Source: Endomicrobium sp.
GTDB lineage: Bacteria; Elusimicrobiota; Endomicrobiia; Endomicrobiales; Endomicrobiaceae
DNA length: 30,658 nt
NCBI GenBank assembly: GCA_031262135.1
Contig: JAISIG010000005.1
Location: 1 to 30,658 of the forward strand
Direction: 5' to 3'
Positions 1-8,333 of this stretch are shown here, piece after piece. The notes beneath the pieces are model-generated. The model saw only the letters and a program-made list of their open reading frames with translations. It was not told the origin of the DNA and searched no databases. Every line of letters begins with the position of its first letter. Within the stretch, counting starts at the first letter, position 1. The position numbers and the translations under genes were made by a program.

Positions 1-239
1 CCAGGTGTATCAATTAAATTAAATATATATCTAGTATTATTTGAATGAATATAATCCATTCTAACAGACTTAGCTTTTATTGTAATTCCTCTTTCTTTTT
101 CAAGTTGCATATTATCAAGAATTTGATCTTTTTTAGTATTTTTTATGATGACTTTAGTATATTCTAAAAGTCTATCAGCTAAAGTACTTTTACCATGATC
201 TATATGAGCTATAATACAAAAGTTTCTTATATTAGACAT
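1..239 (-). CDS. lepA: Elongation factor 4 (LepA), N-terminal fragment cut by the window edge
   Basis: Ribosome-associated translational GTPase that back-translocates stalled ribosomes. The 79 visible codons start with [19 protein letters not shown], whose AHIDHGKST segment is the P-loop (G1). They continue through [14 protein letters not shown] (G2, switch I) and reach NLIDTPG (G3, DxxG) at the window edge. The opening residues are typical of LepA rather than EF-G or TypA. The start codon sits directly against the broken end of the ptsI remnant, and the nearest purine-rich stretch (AGAGAG, about 15 bases upstream) is still part of that remnant, so translation signals may have been rebuilt after the deletion. 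The frame is clean as far as it can be seen. Confidence 0.93.
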   Translation of the reverse strand, partial: MSNIRNFCIIAHIDHGKSTLADRLLEYTKVIIKNTKKDQILDNMQLEKERGITIKAKSVRMDYIHSNNTRYIFNLIDTP

Positions 240-240
240 A

Positions 241-1080
241 ATTTATAAAATGCTCTCTATAATTTCTATTAAGATATCTATATTCAGTTCTATATAATCC
301 AATTCCAGAGATTCCATTTTTTTAAACAGATTTAATATCATTTACATTATCAATATTTGCATAAATAAAAACATTATGATGATCTAACATGTCATGAGAA
401 AAATTTTTTAGTTTCTCTATTTCTTTCCTTTTTTTATTGTTTGTAATTTATTATTCATTTTGAAGATGGATTTATAATTACTTTACCATTATCTACATCT
501 ATAATCATAGTATCACCTGTCTTAACATATAAAGAGACTATCTTTAACCCAACCACAGCTGTAATATCTAACCATCCTTATGCTAAAAAAATTGCTGTAT
601 AAGAAGTTTTTCTTTCAACATCTATCTATAGCGAAACTTTTAATTGATTTCTCTCTTATCTGAATGTGTCGCTTAAATTTAATATATGTGCCACTACGAT
701 TGTATTATTGTATTCTAACAATCCTTTAGGATAATGTTGCCACAATAAATTATATAATATTTTTTCCTTCTTCTTGTATATCAATTTGCCTTTCTTGTAA
801 ATAATTATCTTGAATACTTAGAAATGAATGAATTATTTTATTAATCACTTTGAAAACAGAATATTCAGCATTAAATCCACGATAAATCAACTTTACAACA
901 TTCTTAATTATTGCTGGATCATCTAAAATTTATGATCTGTGCATAGTATTCTCCAAGTAGATTATTTAGTTTTTTATGCATTTTTAGGAATCCATGTTTA
1001 GTGTTAAGAATAGCTTGATAGAAACGTTTTCATTCCAAATTAATTCTAGCAGCAGGAATTTCTTAGAATTTACCATAATT
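241..1080 (-). pseudogene. ptsI: Decayed PTS enzyme I (phosphoenolpyruvate-protein phosphotransferase)
   Basis: Enzyme I passes phosphate from PEP to HPr to drive sugar uptake. Pieces of it can be read in shifting frames with stops. From about 1040 to 910 comes a helical part (LNTKHGFLKMHKKLNNLL); from about 930 to 760 the swivel-domain lead-in ending NYLQERQIDIQEE; from about 615 to 480 the phospho-histidine region and ITAVVGLKIVSLYVKTGDT followed by GKVIINPS; from about 420 to 243 a linker and GISGIGLYRTEYRYLNRN. In the active-site motif (usually GGRTSHTAI) the sequence reads RKTSYTAI, so the phosphorylated histidine is tyrosine (codon 599-601), and a stop follows four codons after this segment. 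The entire PEP-binding barrel after the RTE motif is missing, and lepA starts right at the break. The gene is clearly dead. Confidence 0.85.
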
Positions 1081-1089
1081 GTGTATTAA

Positions 1090-1588
1090 TTAATAATATG
1101 TATATACTGACGCCAAGTCTTTCAAAATATCAATAAATTTTTCTTTAGTAATTAATTTAATTATTGCATTTTTACTAGTTGATTCTTCTTTCATAGTTTT
1201 CCTTATAAATTTATTTTTGAACGATTTAGATATTCTTGATAATGCTTTTAAATGCTCAACAATCTCATAAATTAGCACAAATATTAAAAAAATTATATAA
1301 AAAGGTCTACATCAAGGGAATTTAATTCTATGCTTTTACAAGAAATGCCCAGGATACCTATTTGTTGTTTGACAATATTTGTTTTAGCATGTGGAATTGC
1401 AATTCCTTGCCATATACCATACCTGTTGATCCAAGTTGTTCACGTTCTAATATAATATTTACTATATCATTAGTGATATTACTGTCATGTTGTATTAATT
1501 GAATAAGTTCAATTAGTACTGCAGTTTTATTTTGTGATTGTACATCTAAGATAATATTATCTTGGTTTAGAAAATCCATAATTTTCAT
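1090..1588 (-). pseudogene. ptsN: Frameshifted PTS IIA-Ntr regulatory protein
   Basis: PtsN is the nitrogen-PTS phosphocarrier. The start MKIMDFLNQDNIILDV has a good ribosome binding site (AGGAG, six bases before ATG). The frame runs through IILEREQLGSTGMVYG and then shifts near 1407. In another frame it resumes as GIAIPHAKTNIVKQQIGIL, which contains the phosphorylated histidine (codon 1389-1391), and ends soon after NSLDVDLFI. A third frame gives the C-terminal part, including IYEIVEHLKALSRISKSF and ending at 1090. All parts match PtsN in order, so this is one gene broken by at least two frameshifts. It lies between the lptB and ptsI remnants, which fits the proteobacterial lptB-rpoN-hpf-ptsN gene order with rpoN and hpf already deleted. 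Confidence 0.88.
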
Positions 1589-1639
1589 CTGTTACTCCTA
1601 TTCTTAATAATAAGTTGTTAAATAATTACTAAATTTCTA

Positions 1640-1926
1640 ACATTAATGGATAGATAGCAACTGTTACATGCGAAAAAATTATTATCACAATATAGTTTTT
1701 TTAGCTACTTTATACATAAAAAGACATAGAAACTTGGGAATATCTATTTAATCAATAAATACAGCTACGCTATTTTTGGATTAACCAACCCACCAACTAA
1801 TAGCATGGATGTTCATGCTCCATAATCCCATAATAAACCTACTATTTCTACTTGATATAATCTTTACTTTCTTAACAACTTTTTAGATTTATATCTTTTT
1901 AATAAATTAGTTCCTATAAGTTTCAT
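1640..1926 (-). pseudogene. lptB: Remnant of the LPS-export ABC ATPase LptB (N-terminal part only)
   Basis: LptB powers lipopolysaccharide transport from the inner membrane. Reading leftward from the ATG at 1926 gives MKLIGTNLLKRYKSKKLLRK and a stop, which matches the LptB opening. After a short loss comes VEIVGLLWDYGA, a stop, then TSMLLVGGLVNPKIA. This lines up with the LptB Walker A region (EIVGLLGPNGAGKTTT followed by GLVKP): the second P-loop glycine is a TGA stop and the lysine is threonine. Farther on the similarity fades, and the signature, Walker B and C-terminal parts are absent before ptsN begins. The identification rests on this local alignment by eye plus the position beside ptsN. 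A different ABC ATPase is possible but less likely. Confidence 0.6.
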
Positions 1927-2255
1927 AATACTTTGTTATTTTTTTTACCAAAGCTTAATAGTATACTGAATAGATTTATGTATGACAATTTTATTTATGT
2001 TCAGATAAAATAATATTATATTGCATTTTCCTTATAAAAATTTTATATTTTTATACAAAATATACGCAAAATGGGGTTTTGTGGTTGTTGTGAACATTGC
2101 AAGATCTTGCTTAATAAATGCATTATTTAATTCAATGACTTCATAATTATTGAAGCTATATTAGGAAGACTTAGAAGTTTACTAAATTACTTTAGTACAA
2201 TCTTTTTTAAAGAGTATTTATCTTTATTATATCTCAGTATCTCTTCGAATAGCAT
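1927..2255. other. Non-coding stretch between the lptB remnant and ftsB
   Basis: No open frame longer than about 25 codons and no family resemblance were found on either strand. In proteobacteria lptA and lptC often precede lptB, so this may be eroded lptA/lptC sequence, but nothing in it can be aligned by eye. Confidence 0.4.
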
Positions 2256-2555
2256 TTATTCTATATTTTCATCATCTGTTACAGTTGTGTTAAGATTAAA
2301 TCTATATTCTATCTCACCTGGAGCTATCATATTTAACTCATTACGTATGATACGTTCTAAATAATAGGTGTTATTCTCTAGAAAAAATATCTTCTTTTTT
2401 AAATATCTATTTTGAGTCTTAAGTACAATTATATTTTTTCTCAATTGGTTTCGTTCAATAAGACGCATAATAAGCATTCTATTCCCTTTGTTCAATAACA
2501 AAACAAGAGTTATTATAAAATATAGTATATATTCGTAATTAATTTTTTTTATCAT
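2256..2555 (-). CDS. ftsB: FtsB/DivIC-like septum formation protein
   Basis: Small bitopic divisome protein that links FtsL and FtsQ and helps trigger septal peptidoglycan synthesis. From the ATG at 2555 it is 99 residues: a short basic N-terminus, one membrane segment (YILYFIITLVLLL, residues about 8-20), a coiled-coil stretch rich in Leu/Ile/Lys (about 35-65), then the family hallmark YYLERIIRNELNMIAPGEIE (about 63-82). The frame extends 15 codons upstream to a TTG, but the ATG start puts the membrane helix where the family has it. Neither start has a convincing ribosome binding site. It stands alone between decayed DNA and nadA, so its survival points to continued cell division through the FtsQLB complex. 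Confidence 0.82.
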   Translation of the reverse strand: MIKKINYEYILYFIITLVLLLNKGNRMLIMRLIERNQLRKNIIVLKTQNRYLKKKIFFLENNTYYLERIIRNELNMIAPGEIEYRFNLNTTVTDDENIE

Positions 2556-2991
2556 AAAAAATAGATTATTTTTTTCTTTTGTATAACAAATGATTTGCAA
2601 ATTGAATATAAATTAATTGAGATAGTATTTTTAGATATTATAGTCATTCATTATCGTACTATTCTTCTTTTTTACTGTACCAAATATGGATTAAGCAACA
2701 TTTAAACCTATTATAGAAATGACTTGCAAGTATATATCCTTTTCAAAAATTTTTTAATGACTTTAGATTTAATCAGATCAATAAATAATAAAATCTTTTT
2801 AAAACAATAATTTTTTTGTATATTAGTTATTTTACATAAAATTTATATTCTCCTTATGATGTATACAACACTACGCATGATCAAAAATTAAAAGTATAAT
2901 GAATGTTGTAACATTTATGAATGTCATAATATAAATAATATAATAATTATTAAAATTTTTATATATTCTAATAAGGAATCAAAAATTAATA
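2556..2991. other. Intergenic stretch between ftsB and nadA
   Basis: About 435 bases between divergent genes. Apart from a promoter-like element and a small dyad close to nadA, no gene, tRNA or recognisable remnant was found on either strand. The base composition is even more AT-rich than the flanking genes. Confidence 0.4.
2902..2935 (+). promoter_or_regulatory. Possible sigma70 promoter with overlapping dyad, upstream of nadA
   Basis: TTGTAA at 2906-2911 and TATAAA at 2930-2935 are 18 bases apart, about 55 bases before the nadA start. A perfect 6-base inverted repeat, AATGTT-GT-AACATT (2902-2915), overlaps the -35 box and could be an operator. In DNA this AT-rich, promoter-like matches arise by chance, so confidence is limited. 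Confidence 0.35.
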
Positions 2992-3912
2992 ATGGAAGAT
3001 CTAATTAAAAAATTAAACAAAATAAAAAAAGAAAAAAAGGCTGTGATACTAGCTCACATATATCAATTACCAGAGATTCAGGAGGTTGCAGATTTTATAG
3101 GAGATTCATTAGATTTAAGTAAAAAAGCCCAAAAAATTGGGAACTCTAGAAATATTATAGTTTTTTGTGGAGTACGCTTTATGGCAGAAACTGCTGCTAT
3201 CCTTAACCCTAATAAAAAAATAATAATACCAGATATTAATGCTAAGTGCCCTATGGCTGACATGATAGATTTAAATAAGTTAAAAAATATCAAATCTAAA
3301 TATAACAATCCAATAATTATTAGTTATATAAATACTCCTGCTATTGTAAAAGCTGAAAGTACTATATGTTGTACTTCATCTAATGCTATAAATGTAGTTA
3401 AAAGTGTTTCACATAATAAAGATATTGTATTTTTACCTGACCGGAATCTTGGATTATATGTAAAAAAACAGTCAGGTATAAACATGGATATCTTTGATGG
3501 ATTTTGCCCAACACATAATAATTTTATTTTACCACAACATGTACTAATCTTAAAGAAAAAATATCCTACAGCAGAAATTTTGGTACATCCTGAATGCAGA
3601 ATAGAGGTAAGCAACTTAGCAGATCATGTAATGTCGACATCTCAAATATGTAAATATGTTAAACAAAGTACAAAGAGAAAGTTTATTATAGGCACAGAAG
3701 TTGGCATAATATACAAACTAAAAAGAGATAATCCTAAAAAAAGTTTTTTTCCAATATCTTCCTTAGCAATATGTCCAAATATGAAAAAAATCACGCTTGA
3801 GAAATTAGTAGATGCATTAGAAAAAGAGGAAAATATAATTTCATTATCTGAGACAATACTGGAAAGAGCATACTATCCACTAAAAAAAATGCTAGACATT
3901 CCTACTTTTTAG
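2992..3912 (+). CDS. nadA: Quinolinate synthase A
   Basis: Cytosolic [4Fe-4S] enzyme that condenses iminoaspartate with dihydroxyacetone phosphate to form quinolinate for de novo NAD synthesis. The 306-residue length is typical of the family. Recognisable motifs are FCGVRFMAETA (59-69), the cluster cysteines at 86 (NAKCPMA), 172 (GFCPTH) and 261 (AICPNM), LVHPEC (197-202), and a DHVMSTSQ stretch near 211-218. All three cluster ligands are present, so the enzyme is probably active. No nadB or nadC is seen nearby, so the iminoaspartate source is unknown. An AAGGA lies about 14 bases upstream of the ATG, which is rather distant. The 3' end overlaps the convergent metH by 11 bases. Confidence 0.95.
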   Translation: MEDLIKKLNKIKKEKKAVILAHIYQLPEIQEVADFIGDSLDLSKKAQKIGNSRNIIVFCGVRFMAETAAILNPNKKIIIPDINAKCPMADMIDLNKLKNIKSKYNNPIIISYINTPAIVKAESTICCTSSNAINVVKSVSHNKDIVFLPDRNLGLYVKKQSGINMDIFDGFCPTHNNFILPQHVLILKKKYPTAEILVHPECRIEVSNLADHVMSTSQICKYVKQSTKRKFIIGTEVGIIYKLKRDNPKKSFFPISSLAICPNMKKITLEKLVDALEKEENIISLSETILERAYYPLKKMLDIPTF

Positions 3913-6334
3913 GAATTTTCATAAAACTTTTTATGTGTATAACAGCTTCCATGGCATCTTTAGCATAAGCATCTGCCCCTATATCAATGGAATATTGTTT
4001 AGTTACAGCTGCTCCTCCAATAATTACTTTGGTTTTTATTTGACTAAGGTTTCTTAAATGTATCACTGTCTTCATTTCAGGCATTGTTGTTGTCATTAAT
4101 GCAGATAGTCCTATAGCAATCGGATTAATTTGTTTGGCTTTTTTTATTATTGAATAAGGATCTACATTTATGCCCATATCAATAACATCAAACCCATAGC
4201 TTTCGAATACTGCTCCTACAATATTCTTCCCTATATCATGTATATCTCCTTTAACAGTAGCTATAATAATCGTACCTAAGGATAGGATAGTGTCCTTTTT
4301 GAGAATATTTTTTACAGTAGCAAAAGCAAGTTGTGCTACCTTAGCAGACATAATAATCTGAGGTAAAAAGTATTGTCTAGATGCAAATCGTTCTCCAACA
4401 ACGTTTAAAGCATTAATTATACATGAGCTTATTTTCTGAAAGTGATTGCAATCCCCTGAATTATTTGTAATAATTTGTTGGATAAGATCAATTATTCCAT
4501 CATCATCTCCATAGATAATAGCATTATAAAGTTGAGTATTAGGAGATAAATGTTTACTCCCGTTTGTTTTGGCTAAGTTATATTCAACATGTTGTTTATT
4601 AAAACTTTGCATATATTGTAAAATTGCATTTTCACTTTTATTTAACAGTAAATTTCTAGCTAAAATGTTATCAATACTCCAATCAGTATATGGATCTAAT
4701 ATAGCGAAATCAAGTCCAGATTCAATAGCCATTTTAAGGAAAGTAGAATTAAGTATTTGCCTTGAAGGTAATCCAAACGATATATTAGATATCCCTAATA
4801 TAAGAGAACATTCAGGATACAATTGTTTAGATAACTTCATAGCGTGTAACGTTTCTAACGCTTGAGTTTTAGATGCACTAATTGCAAGTACAAGATAATC
4901 GAAAATAACATTATGTCTATTGATTTTATATTTATCTACTAATTTAATAATATTTCCTGCTATTTGCAATCGTTCTTCAGACGTTTTAGGAATCCCATGT
5001 TCATCTGTTGTTAAAGCAATTACCATAGCTCCATATCGTTTAATTAATGGTAATATAGTATTTAATTTTGAAATATCTCCATTAACAGAATTTATAATTG
5101 GTTTTCCTGCACAATTTTTCATAGCTTCTTCTAGAGCTAAGATATTACTAGAATCTATACATATGGGTACTGATACCATTTCTTGGATTTTATTTACAGC
5201 ATTTTTTAAAAGTTTTACTTCATCTATATTAGGAACCCCAACATTCACATCTAATACTTGTGCTCCTGATTTAACTTGTGTGCGAGCTTCATATATTATA
5301 GATGATAGATTGTTTTGAGATAATTCTAACTGTAATTTTTTTCTATTAGTAGGATTAATGCGTTCTCCAACAAAGATAGGTTTTTTTAAAGAACTTATAT
5401 CAAAAGATAAAGTTCTTGTTGATAAAAAATATTTACTTTTATTATTACGTATTATTGGTCTTTTATTTTTTAATCTCTTCGACAATTCTAGTATAAAATC
5501 TGGGGTTGTTCCACAACAGCCTCCTAAAATATTAACTCCATAAGAATAAGCTTTTAAGCTAGATTCTACAAATTCATTTTTAGATTCTGGAAAAATAGTT
5601 TCATTGTTTATTAAGATAGGCATTCCTGCATTTGGTTTAAATGATATAGGCAAATTGGTATTAGCACATACAAATTTTATTAATTTAGCTAAATCTCTAG
5701 ATCCTATTGAGCAATTTAACCCTAAAACATCTACTCCAAGACTTTCAGCCATCACAATAAAACTTTGTAAATCTGTTCCTGTTACTGTAGTTCCATCTTG
5801 TAAAAATGTCATTTGTGCAATAATAGGGCCATCAAAATTATCCTTTGTAGCAAGGATAGCTGCCTTTAACTCTTTGATTTCAGTTATAGTTTCAATAACT
5901 ATTATATCAACTCCGTATTTATTTAATAAAGAAGCTTGAAATGAAAAAGATTTATATGCCTCATTAAAAGATAATGTTCCTAATGGTTCAATGTACACCC
6001 CTAATGATGAAATATCTCCTGCAACTATAACATCAGAGGATAGTGTTCGTATAATACTAATACCAGCCTCGAATATAGCATCAGCTTTTTCTAGTAAGTT
6101 AGATTCTTTTAGCTTCATTGGATTTAATCCAAAAGTATTTGCTAAAATTATATTTGATCCAGCTTGAATGTATGAATTGTATATCTCTTTAATTTTTTCT
6201 GGAAACTTTATATTTAATTCTTCTGGAATCTTAACATTATCAAGATATTTTTTTCGTTGTAACTCAGTGCCAGTAGCTCCGTCCATGAGTAAGACACGAC
6301 TAGATATTATATTTAAAAAAGTTTTTTTATCCAT
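3902..6334 (-). CDS. metH: Cobalamin-dependent methionine synthase, short form without activation domain
   Basis: Transfers a methyl group from methyltetrahydrofolate through cob(I)alamin to homocysteine. Its 810 residues hold, in order: the homocysteine-binding barrel (about 10-290) with zinc cysteines C208 (GLNCS) and C273/C274 (GGCCGTTP); the pterin-binding barrel (about 315-575, beginning FVGERINPTNR); the helical cobalamin cap (about 600-680); and the B12-binding Rossmann domain with GDIHDIGKNI (697-706), where H699 is the cobalt ligand. The C-terminal S-adenosylmethionine-dependent reactivation domain of the E. coli enzyme (about 1,220 residues) is absent and is supplied by the gene five bases upstream. 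AAGGA about ten bases before the ATG supports the start. All key residues are present. Confidence 0.95.
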   Translation of the reverse strand: MDKKTFLNIISSRVLLMDGATGTELQRKKYLDNVKIPEELNIKFPEKIKEIYNSYIQAGSNIILANTFGLNPMKLKESNLLEKADAIFEAGISIIRTLSSDVIVAGDISSLGVYIEPLGTLSFNEAYKSFSFQASLLNKYGVDIIVIETITEIKELKAAILATKDNFDGPIIAQMTFLQDGTTVTGTDLQSFIVMAESLGVDVLGLNCSIGSRDLAKLIKFVCANTNLPISFKPNAGMPILINNETIFPESKNEFVESSLKAYSYGVNILGGCCGTTPDFILELSKRLKNKRPIIRNNKSKYFLSTRTLSFDISSLKKPIFVGERINPTNRKKLQLELSQNNLSSIIYEARTQVKSGAQVLDVNVGVPNIDEVKLLKNAVNKIQEMVSVPICIDSSNILALEEAMKNCAGKPIINSVNGDISKLNTILPLIKRYGAMVIALTTDEHGIPKTSEERLQIAGNIIKLVDKYKINRHNVIFDYLVLAISASKTQALETLHAMKLSKQLYPECSLILGISNISFGLPSRQILNSTFLKMAIESGLDFAILDPYTDWSIDNILARNLLLNKSENAILQYMQSFNKQHVEYNLAKTNGSKHLSPNTQLYNAIIYGDDDGIIDLIQQIITNNSGDCNHFQKISSCIINALNVVGERFASRQYFLPQIIMSAKVAQLAFATVKNILKKDTILSLGTIIIATVKGDIHDIGKNIVGAVFESYGFDVIDMGINVDPYSIIKKAKQINPIAIGLSALMTTTMPEMKTVIHLRNLSQIKTKVIIGGAAVTKQYSIDIGADAYAKDAMEAVIHIKSFMKIPKK

Positions 6335-6339
6335 CTAAT

Positions 6340-6999
6340 TTAAATCCTTTTTGTACTTAAAGACATATTTTTTTTGTTTACTCCAAGTATAGCTGAAATA
6401 GATTTTTCAGGTAACATTTGATAAGATTTGTTTACATAAATTCCTATTTCACGTGCACCGATCCAATTCAATAATGCTTCATTTCGCTTGAGCAGCCAAT
6501 CTCCATATCCAGGGGAATATCTTTTAGTTAGTAAATTGTTATTGATATTCTCATAATGTTTAATTTGTGAATGTATATTCACTATTAAGTTTTCTACAGC
6601 TACTGAGCCAGCAGCATCTAAAATTACAGCATTCACAAGCTCTCTTTTAACAATAAAATCATGTACTTTTTTCTCTAAATCAATTCCTATTGTAACAGCA
6701 ATGCCATAAATTTTAAAACAGTGTTGAAAAAGTTTGCTCACATCACAACTAGTAATAACATACCCATTATCAAGCATAATACTAGTTTTACTAAACTTTA
6801 ATAAATTAGCATAAGCTAATGAACATTTTGGATGAATGATCTTTAATGCTAAAAGTCTAATATCTTCTATTAAGGTTAATATTTTTTTTGTTAAATAGGT
6901 TTTATTTTGTATATATCCAAGTCTTTTTAATAACTCATCATAAGAAATAGATATATTATTAAAGTTATATTTCAACATTCGTTTATGATAACAAAACAT
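6340..6999 (-). CDS. Stand-alone methionine synthase reactivation-domain protein
   Basis: A 219-residue protein resembling the activation (reactivation) domain normally at the C-terminus of MetH, which binds S-adenosylmethionine and helps remethylate oxidised cobalamin. The clearest motif is RYSPGYGDW (160-168), followed by a segment ending MLPEKSISAILGV (195-207), the typical close of this domain. An alanine/glycine-rich stretch AVILDAAGSVAVENLI lies at 124-139. It sits immediately upstream of metH on the same strand with a five-base gap, so the two are very likely co-translated partners, as in the split methionine synthases of Thermotoga and several clostridia. A second possible start is M8 (6978); neither has a clear ribosome binding site. 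Confidence 0.85.
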   Translation of the reverse strand: MFCYHKRMLKYNFNNISISYDELLKRLGYIQNKTYLTKKILTLIEDIRLLALKIIHPKCSLAYANLLKFSKTSIMLDNGYVITSCDVSKLFQHCFKIYGIAVTIGIDLEKKVHDFIVKRELVNAVILDAAGSVAVENLIVNIHSQIKHYENINNNLLTKRYSPGYGDWLLKRNEALLNWIGAREIGIYVNKSYQMLPEKSISAILGVNKKNMSLSTKRI

Positions 7000-7009
7000 T
7001 CATTGATAA

Positions 7010-8302
7010 TCAAATACTATTGATTAATATTTGACTTATATCATCTATGAATATTTTAGTTTGAGATCTAGTTCTCATATTTTTAATGATAATTTGCTTA
7101 TTATCATATTCTCTTTGAGCAAAAATAATGGTTTTTGTTATACCCATTTTATTTGCAAACCTTAGTTGATCATTCAAATTATTACTAATAATGGGTGGAA
7201 ATAAAACAATCTTAGGATTGTTTTGACATATCATTTGACTAAGAGTTGCATAACAACTGAAGGCATTCTTAAAAAGTATTTTATCAGTAACAGCAATAAA
7301 AATTTTTTCTGGCGGTACAAGTGTTTTATTATGCAATATACCTATTGTTTTTGCTAGTATTAAGATTCGTTCTACTCCAAATGCAAATCCAACTGCAGGT
7401 ATATTATATTTATTGTAACTTAACTCACTAACAAGATTATCATATCTACCTCCAGCAGCTATAACATTTTGTAAGCCAGTTGTTTCATCTTTAGCATATA
7501 TTTCAAAAATAGTTTTTGTATAATAGTCTATCCCCCTAACAAGTTGATTGTTAATATAATATTTACATTTAACACTTTTTAGTAATCTTTGCAATGTATC
7601 AAAGTGTATTTTACAATGATCGCATAAATAATTTATTAATTTTGGACTCCCTAAAAATTTATTTGAATCAATTTTACAATCAAGTACTCTAAACGGATTT
7701 TTGTACAATCTTTTGATACAATCTGAACATAAATTATTTTTTACTGTATGAAAATATTGTATAAGTTTTTTTTTAAAAAAAGGCCTGCAAGTTTTACAGC
7801 CTAAAGAATTTATATTTATATTTATATTGTGTATGCCTATATAAGAAAGAATATTTTTTGCAAGTAAAATAAGTTCAGCATCTGCGGTAGGATTTTCATT
7901 CCCAAAATATTCTACACCGATTTGATGGAATTGCCTATATCTTCCAGCTTGTGGTTTTTCGTAACGAAACATTTCGCCTATATAGAAAAATTTGCTAATA
8001 GATTTCATTATATCCTGTCTATGTTCGATAAATGCTCTTACAATAGAAGCTGTTCCTTCTGGGCGTAAAGACAATGTTCTTCCCTTTTTATCGGTAAAAA
8101 TATACATTTCTTTTTCAACAATATCAGTAATTTCACCGATAGCTCTAATGAATAAATCAGCATTTTCAAAAATAGGAGTTCTTATTTCTTCAAATCCATG
8201 CTTTATAAAAACTTCTCTAGCATATCGTTCTAAAAAATTAATAAAAACAACATCGGCTCCTAAAATATCATGTGTTCCACGAGGAGCTTTATATAGTATC
8301 AT
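7010..8302 (-). CDS. hisS: Histidyl-tRNA synthetase
   Basis: Class II synthetase that charges tRNA-His. At 430 residues it has normal length. Visible features are the N-terminal RGTHDIL (8-14), motif 2 (EMFRYEKPQAGRYRQFHQIG) and LRPEGTASIVRA just before it, the histidine-specific loop VRGIDYYTKTIFEI, GGRYDNLV, motif 3 as VGFAFGVERIL, and a C-terminal anticodon-binding domain from about residue 330. A cysteine-rich insert around 165-215 (CKTC, CSDC, CDHC pairs) is more pronounced than usual and could bind a metal; that is inference. It lies 31 bases downstream of the DUF502 gene and 10 bases upstream of the methionine synthase reactivation gene, so all four leftward genes may form one operon. 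Confidence 0.96.
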   Translation of the reverse strand: MILYKAPRGTHDILGADVVFINFLERYAREVFIKHGFEEIRTPIFENADLFIRAIGEITDIVEKEMYIFTDKKGRTLSLRPEGTASIVRAFIEHRQDIMKSISKFFYIGEMFRYEKPQAGRYRQFHQIGVEYFGNENPTADAELILLAKNILSYIGIHNINININSLGCKTCRPFFKKKLIQYFHTVKNNLCSDCIKRLYKNPFRVLDCKIDSNKFLGSPKLINYLCDHCKIHFDTLQRLLKSVKCKYYINNQLVRGIDYYTKTIFEIYAKDETTGLQNVIAAGGRYDNLVSELSYNKYNIPAVGFAFGVERILILAKTIGILHNKTLVPPEKIFIAVTDKILFKNAFSCYATLSQMICQNNPKIVLFPPIISNNLNDQLRFANKMGITKTIIFAQREYDNKQIIIKNMRTRSQTKIFIDDISQILINSI

Positions 8303-8333
8303 TATATATCCATTACAGTTTTGTTGTTTTTGG

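Noticed and set aside
7630..7800. Cysteine pairs in hisS as a separate zinc-finger protein or fusion
   Set aside because: They lie inside the continuous HisS frame at the place where many bacterial enzymes have an insertion with cysteine pairs; no extra gene is needed.
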